From: Peptoniphilus genitalis | GTDB taxonomy: Bacteria > Bacillota > Clostridia > Tissierellales > Peptoniphilaceae | Direction of reading: 5' to 3' | Length of the DNA stretch: 64,000 bases | NCBI RefSeq assembly: GCF_023614525.1 | Contig: NZ_CP097885.1 | Location: 990,501 to 1,054,500, forward strand | Part shown: piece after piece, positions 17,401-24,370 of the stretch | Layout of the letters: each line of letters begins with the position of its first letter | How positions within the stretch are numbered: position 1 is the stretch's first letter | Program-made: the position numbers and the translations under genes | Notes under the pieces: model-generated | What the model saw: the letters and a program-made list of their open reading frames with translations, nothing else | What the model was told of the DNA's origin: nothing | The model's database searches: none

Positions 17401-19538
17401 AACCAGAAGATTTGATTAAGAACGTTCCTGGAAGTGAAAATGATCCATTACCAGAAGGAACAACTTTCAAATACACTGATGACGGTACACCTGATGTAAA
17501 TAATCCTGGAAAGGCTACTGCAAAAGTTGAAGTTAAATATCCTAATGGTAAGACTGTTGTTGTTGAAGTTCCAATTACTGTTGTTGACAATGTAGTTCCA
17601 CAAGTAGGAAATGACAAGCCACTTGTACCTGAATCTTATGTTAAGGTAACAGTTGACACAACAGATAAGGCAACAGACAATACTAAGTTTACAAAAGTAT
17701 TCTGGGTTAAACCAGGTGTAGAAGTTACAATACCAGACATACTTGCTCCTACTGGAAAAACAGAAATAATTGATGGAGTAACTAAGAAAAACAACTTTGT
17801 TAAATGGCAATTAGAAGGAACTCCGGAAAAAACTTATGGCAAAGAAATTAAAGATACGTTCACTGCCAAGGAATCTAAAATAATTGCAACTTATGAATTT
17901 GGTAAAAATGTAGAAGCAAAAGGCAAGAACAATCAATGGATACCACAAGGATCAAATCCATTACCAAAAGATTTTATCGAAAATCCATATAACGATGATG
18001 ATCCTAATAACAAAGATAACTTGCCATCAGGAACTAAAATTGAATTTGTTAAAGGAAAAGAACCTGACACTAAAACACCAGGAAAAGATAAGGAAACAAC
18101 TATTAAAATAACTTATCCAAATGGTGAAACTAAGGAAGTTCCCGTTAAGTACAATGTAATTGGTGATGTAGTCGAACAAAAAGATGGAGAAAACAAACCA
18201 GCTGTTCCAGACAATTATGTAAAAGTTATAGTTGATAAGACAGATAAAGCAAAACTTCAACCAGGGGAACAACAAACTCAAACATTCTGGGTAAATCCTG
18301 AAAAAGTTGTTAAAATTCCTGCGAGCGAACCAGAAGTTAAAGATGACCTTAAAAAAGATAATTGGAAATTCTCTCGATGGAATAAACCTTTGACTGGAAC
18401 ATTTACAAGGGAAACTACAATCACAGCAATATATGTTAGAGAAGCTGCTCCAATTGTTCCACAACCAAATGTTAAATATGTAATAACAGATGTGGATGTA
18501 CAACCTACTAAGGATAAGTACCTTGAAAAAATAACTCCACCTCTTGGAAAAGAAATTGCTGATATTGAAATTGTCAATAAACCAGATGTTAGTATGAGAG
18601 GAGAAAGTTTTGCAACTATAAAGGTAACTTATAAAGATGGAACAAGTGTGACTGTAAGAATTGATGTAATTGTTCAAGATAAGAATATACCACCAACACC
18701 AGAACCAGGTTATCCAGGTGGACCTGATTATCCATCTTATCCAGGCGGACCTATACCAATGTATCCTGAAGTAAGGTACGAAACTATTATTCAAGAAAAG
18801 ATTGTTAAGGTTCCTGTACCTGTTTCTGACAACTACTTCAAAGAAGTAAGATACATGCAAGGCTTTAATGGTTACTTCAGACCTAATGATGGTCTTACTC
18901 GTGCTGAGGCTGCGCAAATTCTTGCCAACGCATTAGTTGAGGATGGCTACAAGTACAATCCTAACTTCAAGATTTCTTACAAGGACGTTGGAGAAGCTTG
19001 GTACACTAGGGCTGTTAAGATTGTAACTGAAGCAAAGGTATTTGCTGGTTATGATGATGGAAACTTTAAGCCACAAGCTAAGATTACAAGGAACGAATGG
19101 ATTGCAACTCTTAAGAGGTTCCAAGAACTTGGCGATGCTAGTGGCAACAATATGAACTTAAGTGATAATCACTGGGCTAAGGCCGAAATCCAAGCTGCTT
19201 TCAATGAAGGTTGGCTAAAGATTTACACTGATGGGCTTGCAACTTATAAGGGAGACGAGTTTATCCCAAGACAAGAAGTTGCAGCTGTATCTAACAAGGC
19301 CTTTAAGCGAATTGTCGACAAGACTTACATTGGCAAGAACAACTTGAGTCTTGTAACTTACAAGGATGTTAATACATCTATGTGGGCATATGAAGATATT
19401 CTTTGTGCAAGTAACACTTTCTTAGATAGAAAAGACCGTTACATTGCTCACTGGGTTAAGGAAGACAAGAACCAATTTAATATTGACACTAGTGATCTTA
19501 AGATTGTTCAAAAGAACTTCCAAAGAAATCCTAGATAA
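11478..19538 (+). CDS. Giant modular SLH-anchored surface protein (2,686 residues)
   Basis: Signal peptide MKNYLKRTTTFFLAILML... is cleaved after Ala27 (QAFA). The first half (about 30-1300) contains internalin/Listeria-Bacteroides-type beta modules, for example VVFDTAGGS near 253 and VTFDPNGGN near 873. The second half alternates about six copies of a YVKV.V.TTDKAT...FWVNP...IP module (starting at DNA about 15880, 16170, 16790, 17065, 17630 and 18210) with Rib-like domains ending in (Y/F)xxGxxxxxxxPxxV. A Tyr/Pro/Gly linker (PGYPGGPDYPSYPGG) precedes three C-terminal SLH repeats (about 2450-2640), which bind pyruvylated wall polymer. There is no LPxTG motif. Adhesin or S-layer-associated function is inferred. 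The ATG at 11478 follows AGGAAGGAG; the frame is also open from 11340 but lacks signals there. Confidence 0.85.
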   Translation: MKNYLKRTTTFFLAILMLVSVPLQAFAQVNFDDLTKDKPEIINKDDPPLKVAKPDKGKTASDLIKNPDQPAIYTLRTDYKVQRGEKYEVNYQPYIASVGAGATQAEKDKVKQTVKLPDLTGYEKPDDDYKIDYDTVKNAANGNNKTGNDTNGIRYQANKDFKYKAKSNKIKIKHVFQNLEDFSKYTNPDGSVGDKTALFTSQNGNTGSTMEVSPLNENDPQRKGFVPEADSITMKVPENATNFILEYRYNRAHYDVVFDTAGGSELPARTLYYGQVIPKIADESFPTKVGGEFQGWKPSVDLKGTLNGVERTFKANEIISVGTGSPIKNLDANLVMPASKVTFTAVWKDKEKADYAVQFWAEKADHADDASLLDKYDYIGTRVYNDEPTGFRPNLDNVSVKDIVFPDLDKARLAKIWANATFNRGKDLYLNKFYVYNQALTHEQNTDPSNVNLVKSVDATGKTVYNIYYDRQEYDLYFTKSNALPAENTFYPEIWGYDKAKEEQVKLGGPGNPYHYKARFNQLMLGWPNDAMQTKGFSEGMQSFGWGPNYSNPSWPTHLDTPPYRLNADEFLDMANYDNLGGYTKKIDKGDGTSIDLKWYDYKILSFGIKQAKDSMPHHMDFWMDGFKDGETIIRYDLYRYKADTNAKTYSPSYPKVQGFTGKRGNETPEYLDSDGIDAKNDERADVTPFPDKTYTDMYGARPVGEMKFIKAFFNNADDWGDPDGWDGFGTNGYLKFEYTRNKYPLRFNYDPSKIKGDSEFGTTNSIDTFYEFPLKALSPDADTEESYKTGNPKNILDNPEKLQELNLTDLVFTDPKDGKLKVKRPENLSDQMVFKGWALDPAGTKLIRDNGGEKMPSHPVNLYAKWGEPDYQWKVTFDPNGGNLRNIKEENLTTERKTIQEGDIGQEKTKTFAQKEKNDGDKQIFTVIQRQKLVEPKNKPTRKGYDFMGWEVIRYKKDATTGDYTNEQDTSYRDTYKVPELYSFGNDVVAPVYLKAIWVPNNRVDVKVEHYFLDKDFKLDTNISQNPDPDILEDKRANYLVATTGDKQDDKYILATNEELEAHKDTSDVYSIYKGYNDRVKADNTFFQQFRVEPAQILNTETNKLEDNPKVKDNVFKFFYKPFRTREYKVNYIDERFKDDPANGKIIDQELVENGNRHFDARNYRQIPGWKLVSAPQQQLFFDVDEDTNEFLGINGTKSDEITFYYKDVRVIEVPGDKEPPEGYVRVTFKAENGGSFTDKAGKPVKELHYDVIEGLKSDLLPVPQELKDGEEKAADKYYITPDTGKKFTKWDKDPLLNKNTIINENHTFTAYFEWSGLSATGLVRTEAFKDPKGTWTNNFAPTIDQLKAQLVWKEKDQVKDLPAGTEIKLFYTGEDGIEKEITTNDQVYDLVTEKKAADKDELVRTVNVKAKVTFKDGKEPQELTIPITVYKNVYEALNKEGDKPLFLTEAEGKDAKDGGLKDVTGNYVKVTVQPTEKNTNKDVKVYYVNPKAWVNIPEIEWSQDDKDKTDFLKWTADKDAQNENGVYDFAKRHKFTEDTVISPKFAKDVVEQKQGEDKPKVPDNFVKVIVKTTDKATSESTQTFWVNPTKEVTIPVTEPTGKENQKVTIDGLGEKTVNYIFKEWQKVQTGEADDSLTKVNPVEKIELASHKYTDKVTVIEAAYKKSIQPGKIENPLKTTKLDTPQGKEITNDDLIKQITPQEGKEIASIEVISKPDGNTVGDTPAKVIVKYKDGTTQGTNDDPVVIPVEVHENIIPAGPNGEKPEKALDNYVKIIFKAGEGGSLSGDLVYYVSPEVEVDMTESAGNITKKPDVGYISGDWDTSETKKLKATFTAKETEFTFNFTKTEDIVEKIDENTKKPEGYVTVKLIPTDKATDPTEKVYFVNPKAKNVTITNKPEGKNETVGGIEYTYVFNGWTVTKGTVASWANENINGKFTQDTEITAKYLKKVGLGDLIPAPVPKRDLVIAKGDTPKPEDLIKNVPGSENDPLPEGTTFKYTDDGTPDVNNPGKATAKVEVKYPNGKTVVVEVPITVVDNVVPQVGNDKPLVPESYVKVTVDTTDKATDNTKFTKVFWVKPGVEVTIPDILAPTGKTEIIDGVTKKNNFVKWQLEGTPEKTYGKEIKDTFTAKESKIIATYEFGKNVEAKGKNNQWIPQGSNPLPKDFIENPYNDDDPNNKDNLPSGTKIEFVKGKEPDTKTPGKDKETTIKITYPNGETKEVPVKYNVIGDVVEQKDGENKPAVPDNYVKVIVDKTDKAKLQPGEQQTQTFWVNPEKVVKIPASEPEVKDDLKKDNWKFSRWNKPLTGTFTRETTITAIYVREAAPIVPQPNVKYVITDVDVQPTKDKYLEKITPPLGKEIADIEIVNKPDVSMRGESFATIKVTYKDGTSVTVRIDVIVQDKNIPPTPEPGYPGGPDYPSYPGGPIPMYPEVRYETIIQEKIVKVPVPVSDNYFKEVRYMQGFNGYFRPNDGLTRAEAAQILANALVEDGYKYNPNFKISYKDVGEAWYTRAVKIVTEAKVFAGYDDGNFKPQAKITRNEWIATLKRFQELGDASGNNMNLSDNHWAKAEIQAAFNEGWLKIYTDGLATYKGDEFIPRQEVAAVSNKAFKRIVDKTYIGKNNLSLVTYKDVNTSMWAYEDILCASNTFLDRKDRYIAHWVKEDKNQFNIDTSDLKIVQKNFQRNPR

Positions 19539-19544
19539 GTAAAG

Positions 19545-19573
19545 AGAGAAGGCTTAGTCCTTCTCTTTTTTAT
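19545..19573 (+). terminator. Intrinsic terminator after the giant surface gene
   Basis: AGAGAAGG pairs with CCTTCTCT around CTTAGT, followed by TTTTTATTTTTT. Confidence 0.9.
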
Positions 19574-19888
19574 TTTTTGTTTTCTTAATCTTGTTTTGCT
19601 TTAAGATCTCTGTGAATGCCTTAATAAAATTTTATGATTTTTATTGAGCTTAGTTGAATAAACTATCAAGGATATCTGATAAGCTTATAAAAAATTTTTT
19701 CTAATGTAATAAAAATTTTTAGGAATTAATTATGGATAGGAGAGTTAATTAAGGGTTATCAAATTTTGTCTAAGAAGATTTTTATGAAAAAGTATTGATG
19801 ACAAAAAACTATTTGATAATTAATGAGTTTAGATGAAAAACTATATTTAATAAAAATAAGAAGGTAAATCAAAGTAAAAGAAGCACAA
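19574..19888. other. AT-rich intergenic stretch without recognised gene
   Basis: About 315 nt between the terminators of two converging genes. It contains many short A/T palindromes but no ORF with a ribosome site and no promoter I trust. Confidence 0.5.
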
Positions 19889-19932
19889 AAAAGAGAAGGT
19901 CTTATGTAGTTACTACTACAACCTTCTCTTTT
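19889..19932 (-). terminator. Terminator of the DUF4825-type lipoprotein gene, possibly bidirectional
   Basis: Twelve-base arms AAAAGAGAAGGT / ACCTTCTCTTTT with an inner TGTAGT/ACTACA helix. Both strands read into T-rich sequence. The stem core GAGAAGG repeats that of the converging terminator at 19545. Confidence 0.8.
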
Positions 19933-20410
19933 ATTTATTCCAATTATTTACAAAGTCCTCGAAGCTTTCTCTGTCCTTTGATATTGCTTCTAGGCTTGTG
20001 TTTTTTTCTTCTAGGATTTCTTCTATCTCCTTCCTGTAGAAGATGAAGATCTTGTCCTTTAGTTCTTTATTTTTTTCTGCCTCAAAGTCTCTGCCACTTT
20101 CTACATAATAGATCCTGTCGAGGTTGCCTATTAGGGCAAAGCTCTCAATGGCATTGATGAAGAGGTCTTCTCTATTGATGCTAGTGGTGTCCTTCACAAA
20201 TATTTTAAGTCCATAGGGTGACTTGCTTGAAAGTATTTCAATGGCGCCCACTTGGAAGCCCTTGGGATAGTCTTGGTTTGAAACTATGTGTGAGACCTTT
20301 GAGTTGTCGCCGACAAAGTCTGTCTTGTAGTTGTAGAGACTATCTATTCTTTTATTTTGACAGCCGCAAAGGATTAGAACTAGGCCCAAAAAAATATATA
20401 ATTTTTTCAA
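19931..20410 (-). CDS. Lipoprotein with DUF4825-like domain
   Basis: About 160 residues. It has a lipoprotein signal ending in ILCGC (Cys17 of this start), then YKTDFVGDNSKVSHIVSN and SPYGLKIFV, which match the conserved K-T-x-[YF]-[VI]-G-D-N-S-K...PYGL pattern of DUF4825 as I remember it. The function of that domain is unknown. The AGAGGTGATG site is 8 nt from a TTG at 20408-20410, but only 2 nt from ATG 20414-20416, so TTG is the better start. It stands alone, with terminators on both sides. Confidence 0.65.
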   Translation of the reverse strand: MKKLYIFLGLVLILCGCQNKRIDSLYNYKTDFVGDNSKVSHIVSNQDYPKGFQVGAIEILSSKSPYGLKIFVKDTTSINREDLFINAIESFALIGNLDRIYYVESGRDFEAEKNKELKDKIFIFYRKEIEEILEEKNTSLEAISKDRESFEDFVNNWNK

Positions 20411-20446
20411 ATTCATCACCTCTTTATTTGATTATATCAAAAAAAT

Positions 20447-20467
20447 AAAAAGTCACGAGGACTTTTT
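20447..20467 (-). terminator. Terminator of the lrp-wal-surE operon
   Basis: AAAAAGTC / GACTTTTT 8-bp stem with a 5-nt loop. The minus-strand tail TTTTTATTTTTTT is ideal. It lies just beyond the small membrane-peptide ORF that follows surE. Confidence 0.75.
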
Positions 20468-20478
20468 AAATTCTTTAT

Positions 20479-20550
20479 TTACATTATTGTTCTAAAAAAT
20501 ATTCCAAAGATTAATAAGATTAGAAATAGTAAGGTAAATTTATAGTTCAC
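20479..20550 (-). CDS. Small membrane peptide (23 aa) downstream of surE
   Basis: A 23-codon ORF starting GTG at 20548-20550, 6 nt after GAGAGG, and ending TAA 12 nt before the operon terminator. The product begins MNYKFTLLFLILLIFGIFF and is one hydrophobic helix with a basic Arg near its C-terminus. Position, ribosome site and composition support translation; no homology is known to me. It could be a small inner-membrane regulator of the linked WalK/YycHI complex, but that is speculation. Confidence 0.45.
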   Translation of the reverse strand: MNYKFTLLFLILLIFGIFFRTIM

Positions 20551-20568
20551 GTTTTTCCTCTCAGATTT

Positions 20569-21315
20569 TTACTTTAACATTTGGCTTAACTCATTTATAA
20601 GAGTTAGGTTAGTTACATCGTACAAGAGTGGGCTCACTGTTGCGTAGCCTTGACCTAAGAAGTGGATGTCTGAATCCTTTTCGTTGTTGTCCTTTGGAAA
20701 GCCCTTTAGTCTCATGTTGTAGCCTTCTCCTTCTTCGGAGATGTCATAGATTGACATGACATCGGCACCAACCTTACAAACTTCTATCCCTTTTAATTCT
20801 TCATAGTCAAGGTAAGGGACATTAATATTTAGGACTTGGAGTCTTTTAAAGTCGTCGAGTTTGTTAAAGACTTCCATTGCAACTCTTGCTCCTGTGTCAA
20901 ACTTTGAGTGACCCTTTACCCATTGAGATGAGACTGCTATGGCAGGTATGTTAAATAGGTTGGCTTCGATGGCTGCTGAAACTGTGCCTGAGTAGAGGAC
21001 ATTTGTAGCTGCGTTAAAGCCAGAGTTTATTCCTGAGAAGCAGAAGTCGAATTTTTCATCTAGTAGGTGGACTGCTGCTCTTACGCAGTCAGCAGGTGTC
21101 CCATAGACGCAAAGACTTTTTACATCTTCTAGGCCTTCTAGTTTTGTTTCTTGGACCATAAGTGGACTCTTAAAAGTAATGGCGTGGGACTTGCCAGAGT
21201 TCTCAACATTTGGTGCTGCAATTGTTACTTTGTGGCCTTCCTTTAGGAGAGCCTTGGCAAGGACTTCTATGCCCTCAGCATTTATTCCGTCATCATTTGT
21301 AAGTAGTATGTTCAA
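20569..21315 (-). CDS. surE: 5'/3'-nucleotidase SurE
   Basis: 248 residues, the normal SurE length. The metal site is LLTNDDG at the N-terminus. Other conserved motifs are SGKSHAIT, YGTPADCV and SGINSGFN. The enzyme dephosphorylates nucleoside monophosphates. The start is a TTG at 21313-21315 with GGGAGG 6 nt upstream. It matches exactly where SurE homology begins (NILLTNDDG); longer frames would overlap walJ. It lies 19 nt after walJ and is part of the wal operon here, an unusual neighbour for it. Confidence 0.92.
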   Translation of the reverse strand: MNILLTNDDGINAEGIEVLAKALLKEGHKVTIAAPNVENSGKSHAITFKSPLMVQETKLEGLEDVKSLCVYGTPADCVRAAVHLLDEKFDFCFSGINSGFNAATNVLYSGTVSAAIEANLFNIPAIAVSSQWVKGHSKFDTGARVAMEVFNKLDDFKRLQVLNINVPYLDYEELKGIEVCKVGADVMSIYDISEEGEGYNMRLKGFPKDNNEKDSDIHFLGQGYATVSPLLYDVTNLTLINELSQMLK

Positions 21316-21334
21316 ATTTTTCCTCCCTTGTTTA

Positions 21335-22120
21335 TTAAAGTTCAAAGACTTTTGATGGGTCCGATCTTGGAGCCACATCTATGGTGTAGTCTGTGTTTTC
21401 CTTTTTATGTTCTGATGCAAGCAAGTCATTTATTGTCTTAAGTGCTAGGTCTGGCAAGTTGTTGTCTGTAGACAAGTGACCTAGGATTACCTGTTCTTGT
21501 TTCTTTTTTAATATCATAGCAAGAACTTCGCCTGCATTTTCGTTTGAGAGGTGGCCCTTAGTAGAAAGGATCCTCTGTTTTGTTGGATAGGGGTAGGTCC
21601 CATTTATTAGCATGTCCACGTCGTGGTTGGACTCAAGATATATTAAGTCTGACCCATCCATTTTCTCCATGGCTTCTTGGTTGACCCAGCCTGTATCTGT
21701 GAGAAGAGAAAGTTTTTTGTCTCCCTTGATGACAAAGCCGCAGCCACTTGCACAGTCGTGGAAGGTGGATATGGGCATGATGTCTAAGTCCTTAAAGGTG
21801 AAGGCTTTGCCATTTTCAAAGATAAAAGTATTCTTTGGGTCCAACTTTTTCACAGTTGGGAGCATGGCATCAAGGGTCATCATGTTGGAAAAGACTTTTA
21901 AGTTGTGCCTTCTTGATAGGACACCAACTCCCTTGATGTGGTCTATGTGTTCATGAGTTACAAAGACTGCATCAATATCAGAGGGGTTTACTCCTATCTT
22001 TTTTAAGTTCTCTTCGATTTTTTTGCCAGATAGTCCAGCATCTATAATAATTTTTGTATTTTTATATTCAATGTATTGGCAGTTGCCACTGGAGCCACTT
22101 GCCAAAGAGCAAAATTTCAT
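21335..22120 (-). CDS. walJ: WalJ (YycJ) metallo-beta-lactamase-fold hydrolase
   Basis: 261 residues. MKFCSLASGSSGNCQYI at the start and the metal motif THEHIDHIKG define the YycJ/WalJ group of metallo-beta-lactamase proteins. Further ligands lie in STFHD, LTDTG and GHLS. WalJ is the last classical member of wal operons and has been linked to coordinating cell division with replication and to cell-wall homeostasis; its substrate is unsettled (nuclease activity has been reported). The start at 22120 is preceded by GGAGG. It lies between yycI and surE. Confidence 0.92.
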   Translation of the reverse strand: MKFCSLASGSSGNCQYIEYKNTKIIIDAGLSGKKIEENLKKIGVNPSDIDAVFVTHEHIDHIKGVGVLSRRHNLKVFSNMMTLDAMLPTVKKLDPKNTFIFENGKAFTFKDLDIMPISTFHDCASGCGFVIKGDKKLSLLTDTGWVNQEAMEKMDGSDLIYLESNHDVDMLINGTYPYPTKQRILSTKGHLSNENAGEVLAMILKKKQEQVILGHLSTDNNLPDLALKTINDLLASEHKKENTDYTIDVAPRSDPSKVFEL

Positions 22121-22178
22121 AAAAACCTCCAACTTTTATTGTAACACAGGTACCTAAAATTGTTAAGCTTAGGGATCC

Positions 22179-23027
22179 TTAATAGTTGGATAGAACTGTG
22201 TATTCCCCGTCAGAAAATTTGACCTTCCAGCCTGGTATGGCACGACCGTTTACTGCACGGGTGATGTCTTCGATGTAACCTTGGTCTTCTGGGTTAAAGT
22301 AAAAGCAAGGAGTGATCTTTTCTATGGTCTTGTCATAGTAGTCTGTCTTATTTAACAAGGAGAGGAGGGCCCTTGGGGCAGGCGACAAGTATATCTTCTG
22401 GTCAGACTTATCCAAGACATTGAGCCAGAGCCTATCCATAGACATGACTCCCCTCTTGTCGATGATAAAGTTGGTGTAAGAGGACTCTACAGGTATGTTT
22501 TCAAAGACCTTGGTGTAGTTCAAGATGTACTCGCCATCACTTTCGTCGTAATAGCTTAGGTAGATGTCCCTGGTGTCGTACTTCTTGTCCAACAAAAACT
22601 TTTTGGCAATTTTTTGAGCTTCATCTAGGCTCTTGATGTCGTATTTGTTTTCTGCCTTCCTATTTTCATAGTAAACCCTGCGACCATTAACGAGGTTTAT
22701 ATATTCGTCGCCTAGAGAAATCTCTGCCAGGTCAGTACTTGGTCTTTCCACCCTTCCCTTGCCTCCAAAGTATCTCTCTTTGATGTCTTCTTCTGATGAA
22801 GTTTCAAAGGCAACTAGGACTGAAGGGAGTTTCCTTCTCCTTCTTGGGATCTTTGTGTCCAAAGTTATATTTTTTTCTTTTAAGAGGGCTGTTACTTCTC
22901 TTACAAAGTCAATTCTTGTGGACTCGTTTCTCATCTTAAACTTGTTGTAGTTGCTGTAGCAAAACAAGACTACGTTGGCAATCACAAGGGCAATTATTAA
23001 AATTTTTTTAATTCTATTCCAATCCAT
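22179..23027 (-). CDS. yycI: YycI-type regulator of WalK
   Basis: 282 residues. One N-terminal membrane helix (KKILIIALVIANVVLFC, residues about 7-23), then an extracytoplasmic domain with two YycH/YycI-like halves. In Bacillus and Staphylococcus YycI and YycH contact the WalK sensor through their helices and tune its activity. Sequence conservation is low, so assignment rests on length, topology and the fixed gene order walR-walK-yycH-yycI-walJ. GAGGTAATT precedes the ATG, 2 nt after the yycH stop. Confidence 0.85.
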   Translation of the reverse strand: MDWNRIKKILIIALVIANVVLFCYSNYNKFKMRNESTRIDFVREVTALLKEKNITLDTKIPRRRRKLPSVLVAFETSSEEDIKERYFGGKGRVERPSTDLAEISLGDEYINLVNGRRVYYENRKAENKYDIKSLDEAQKIAKKFLLDKKYDTRDIYLSYYDESDGEYILNYTKVFENIPVESSYTNFIIDKRGVMSMDRLWLNVLDKSDQKIYLSPAPRALLSLLNKTDYYDKTIEKITPCFYFNPEDQGYIEDITRAVNGRAIPGWKVKFSDGEYTVLSNY

Positions 23028-23029
23028 AA

Positions 23030-24370
23030 TTACCTCACCATCATTAGACTTCCATTTTCCACATTAAAGTAATAGAAGTTACCCATGTATGTCATTTCAT
23101 AGACTAGGGTAGGTTCTTCTGCCTCGTCGCTAGAAAAAATTAAATAAACAAGGTTTAAGTTTTCTATGGAAGATAGGATCTCCATGACAGGCTTGTTGTT
23201 AAAGTGTCTCCTATTCTTCCTTAAAATCTTGTGGATGCCTTCAATAGAAATTTTTTCCTTTTTATAAATTGGGTTGTCGTCCTTACGGATGTAGTATTCC
23301 CTATAATTTTTTACATACTCGGAGTAGACGTCGATTTCAATAAAGCTGTGGTCCTTGGAAGGAAGAACTAGGGGAATCTGACCGTCTTTTAAGTTGAAGA
23401 AAAATCTGTAGCCGAGACTGTCGTTGTAGTCGCAAGGCTCAATTTTTTCAAGATAAATTCCAGAGCTTATGCCAGTTTTTTGGGCAATAAATTCCACAGC
23501 CCTATCAAGGGACTTGTTGAGGTCTCTTGACTTGACGTCAAAGAGGGACTCAAGGGAGTACTCGATTATACCGTCGCTGGAAAGTGATAGATATTCGTTT
23601 TCATAGACATAGGTATTTTTTCCATCAACGGACATTTCCCTGATGTAGTCAATGGGGATGCCCAAAAACCTCTCAGCCAAGTTGGACTTCATACCTTCTT
23701 CAAGCTTGCTTAAGCCAGAGACATAGGCAACTTTTTGAAGGGATAGGTAGTCCTCGTCAGGAATGTAGATGTCCTTCTTTATCCCATAGGCCTCGTAGAA
23801 GTTCACTGCATGGATTCCCTTGACCTTAACTTCATCTAAAATTTCATTTATGTCAAAGTCAACTTTAATATCTACTAGCTTATAAAAATTCTTGCTACCA
23901 GAGATATAAATTTCTCCAAGGCTGGAAATGTAAATGGAGTCCACGCTTAGGTTGATGTCGTTGGAGTTTCTCTTGTCCCCAATTAGGTTCACAAAAACAG
24001 AACCTGATAAAGGTGAGTTAAATTTAAAAACTAAGGACTTTTGCTTTTGAAGATTTAAGTACTCTTCTGTGTCAATTAGTTTTAGGTTTTCTGAGGTTGC
24101 CTTTTGAAGCTTTTCAGAAATATTTTCTCCCGTCATCTTCCAGTAAGAGCCCAAGTTTGTAGTCATGTAGTGGTCTCTCTCGCCAAAGTTTGCAATAAGC
24201 CTTTGGGGAGTTAAAATTTCTTGCAAGAATTCATCTACATCACCAATCTTAACCTGGTCCTCAGACTTTGTGTCAAAGGATAGCCAGAGGTTTTTTGATT
24301 GAAAGACCAAGAGGAGGACTAGGCCTATGAGGATATAGGTTGACGTTGCTTTAGGCAAGTTCTTCATCAT
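23030..24370 (-). CDS. yycH: YycH-type regulator of WalK
   Basis: 446 residues with a single N-terminal membrane helix (TYILIGLVLLLVFQSKNLW, about 11-29) and a large outer domain. It corresponds by position and topology to YycH, the partner of YycI in controlling WalK. The start at 24370 lies 20 nt inside the walK gene and follows AAGGTG at a good distance; a second Met is the next codon. The overlap suggests coupled translation with walK. Confidence 0.83.
   Translation of the reverse strand: MMKNLPKATSTYILIGLVLLLVFQSKNLWLSFDTKSEDQVKIGDVDEFLQEILTPQRLIANFGERDHYMTTNLGSYWKMTGENISEKLQKATSENLKLIDTEEYLNLQKQKSLVFKFNSPLSGSVFVNLIGDKRNSNDINLSVDSIYISSLGEIYISGSKNFYKLVDIKVDFDINEILDEVKVKGIHAVNFYEAYGIKKDIYIPDEDYLSLQKVAYVSGLSKLEEGMKSNLAERFLGIPIDYIREMSVDGKNTYVYENEYLSLSSDGIIEYSLESLFDVKSRDLNKSLDRAVEFIAQKTGISSGIYLEKIEPCDYNDSLGYRFFFNLKDGQIPLVLPSKDHSFIEIDVYSEYVKNYREYYIRKDDNPIYKKEKISIEGIHKILRKNRRHFNNKPVMEILSSIENLNLVYLIFSSDEAEEPTLVYEMTYMGNFYYFNVENGSLMMVR

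Noticed and set aside
18027-18917. 296-codon open frame on the minus strand inside the first giant surface gene
   Set aside because: No ribosome site. Its Phe/Ser/Tyr/Asn-rich composition is what the complement of a Lys/Glu/Thr-rich repeat gene gives. Other antisense frames in this gene have the same cause.
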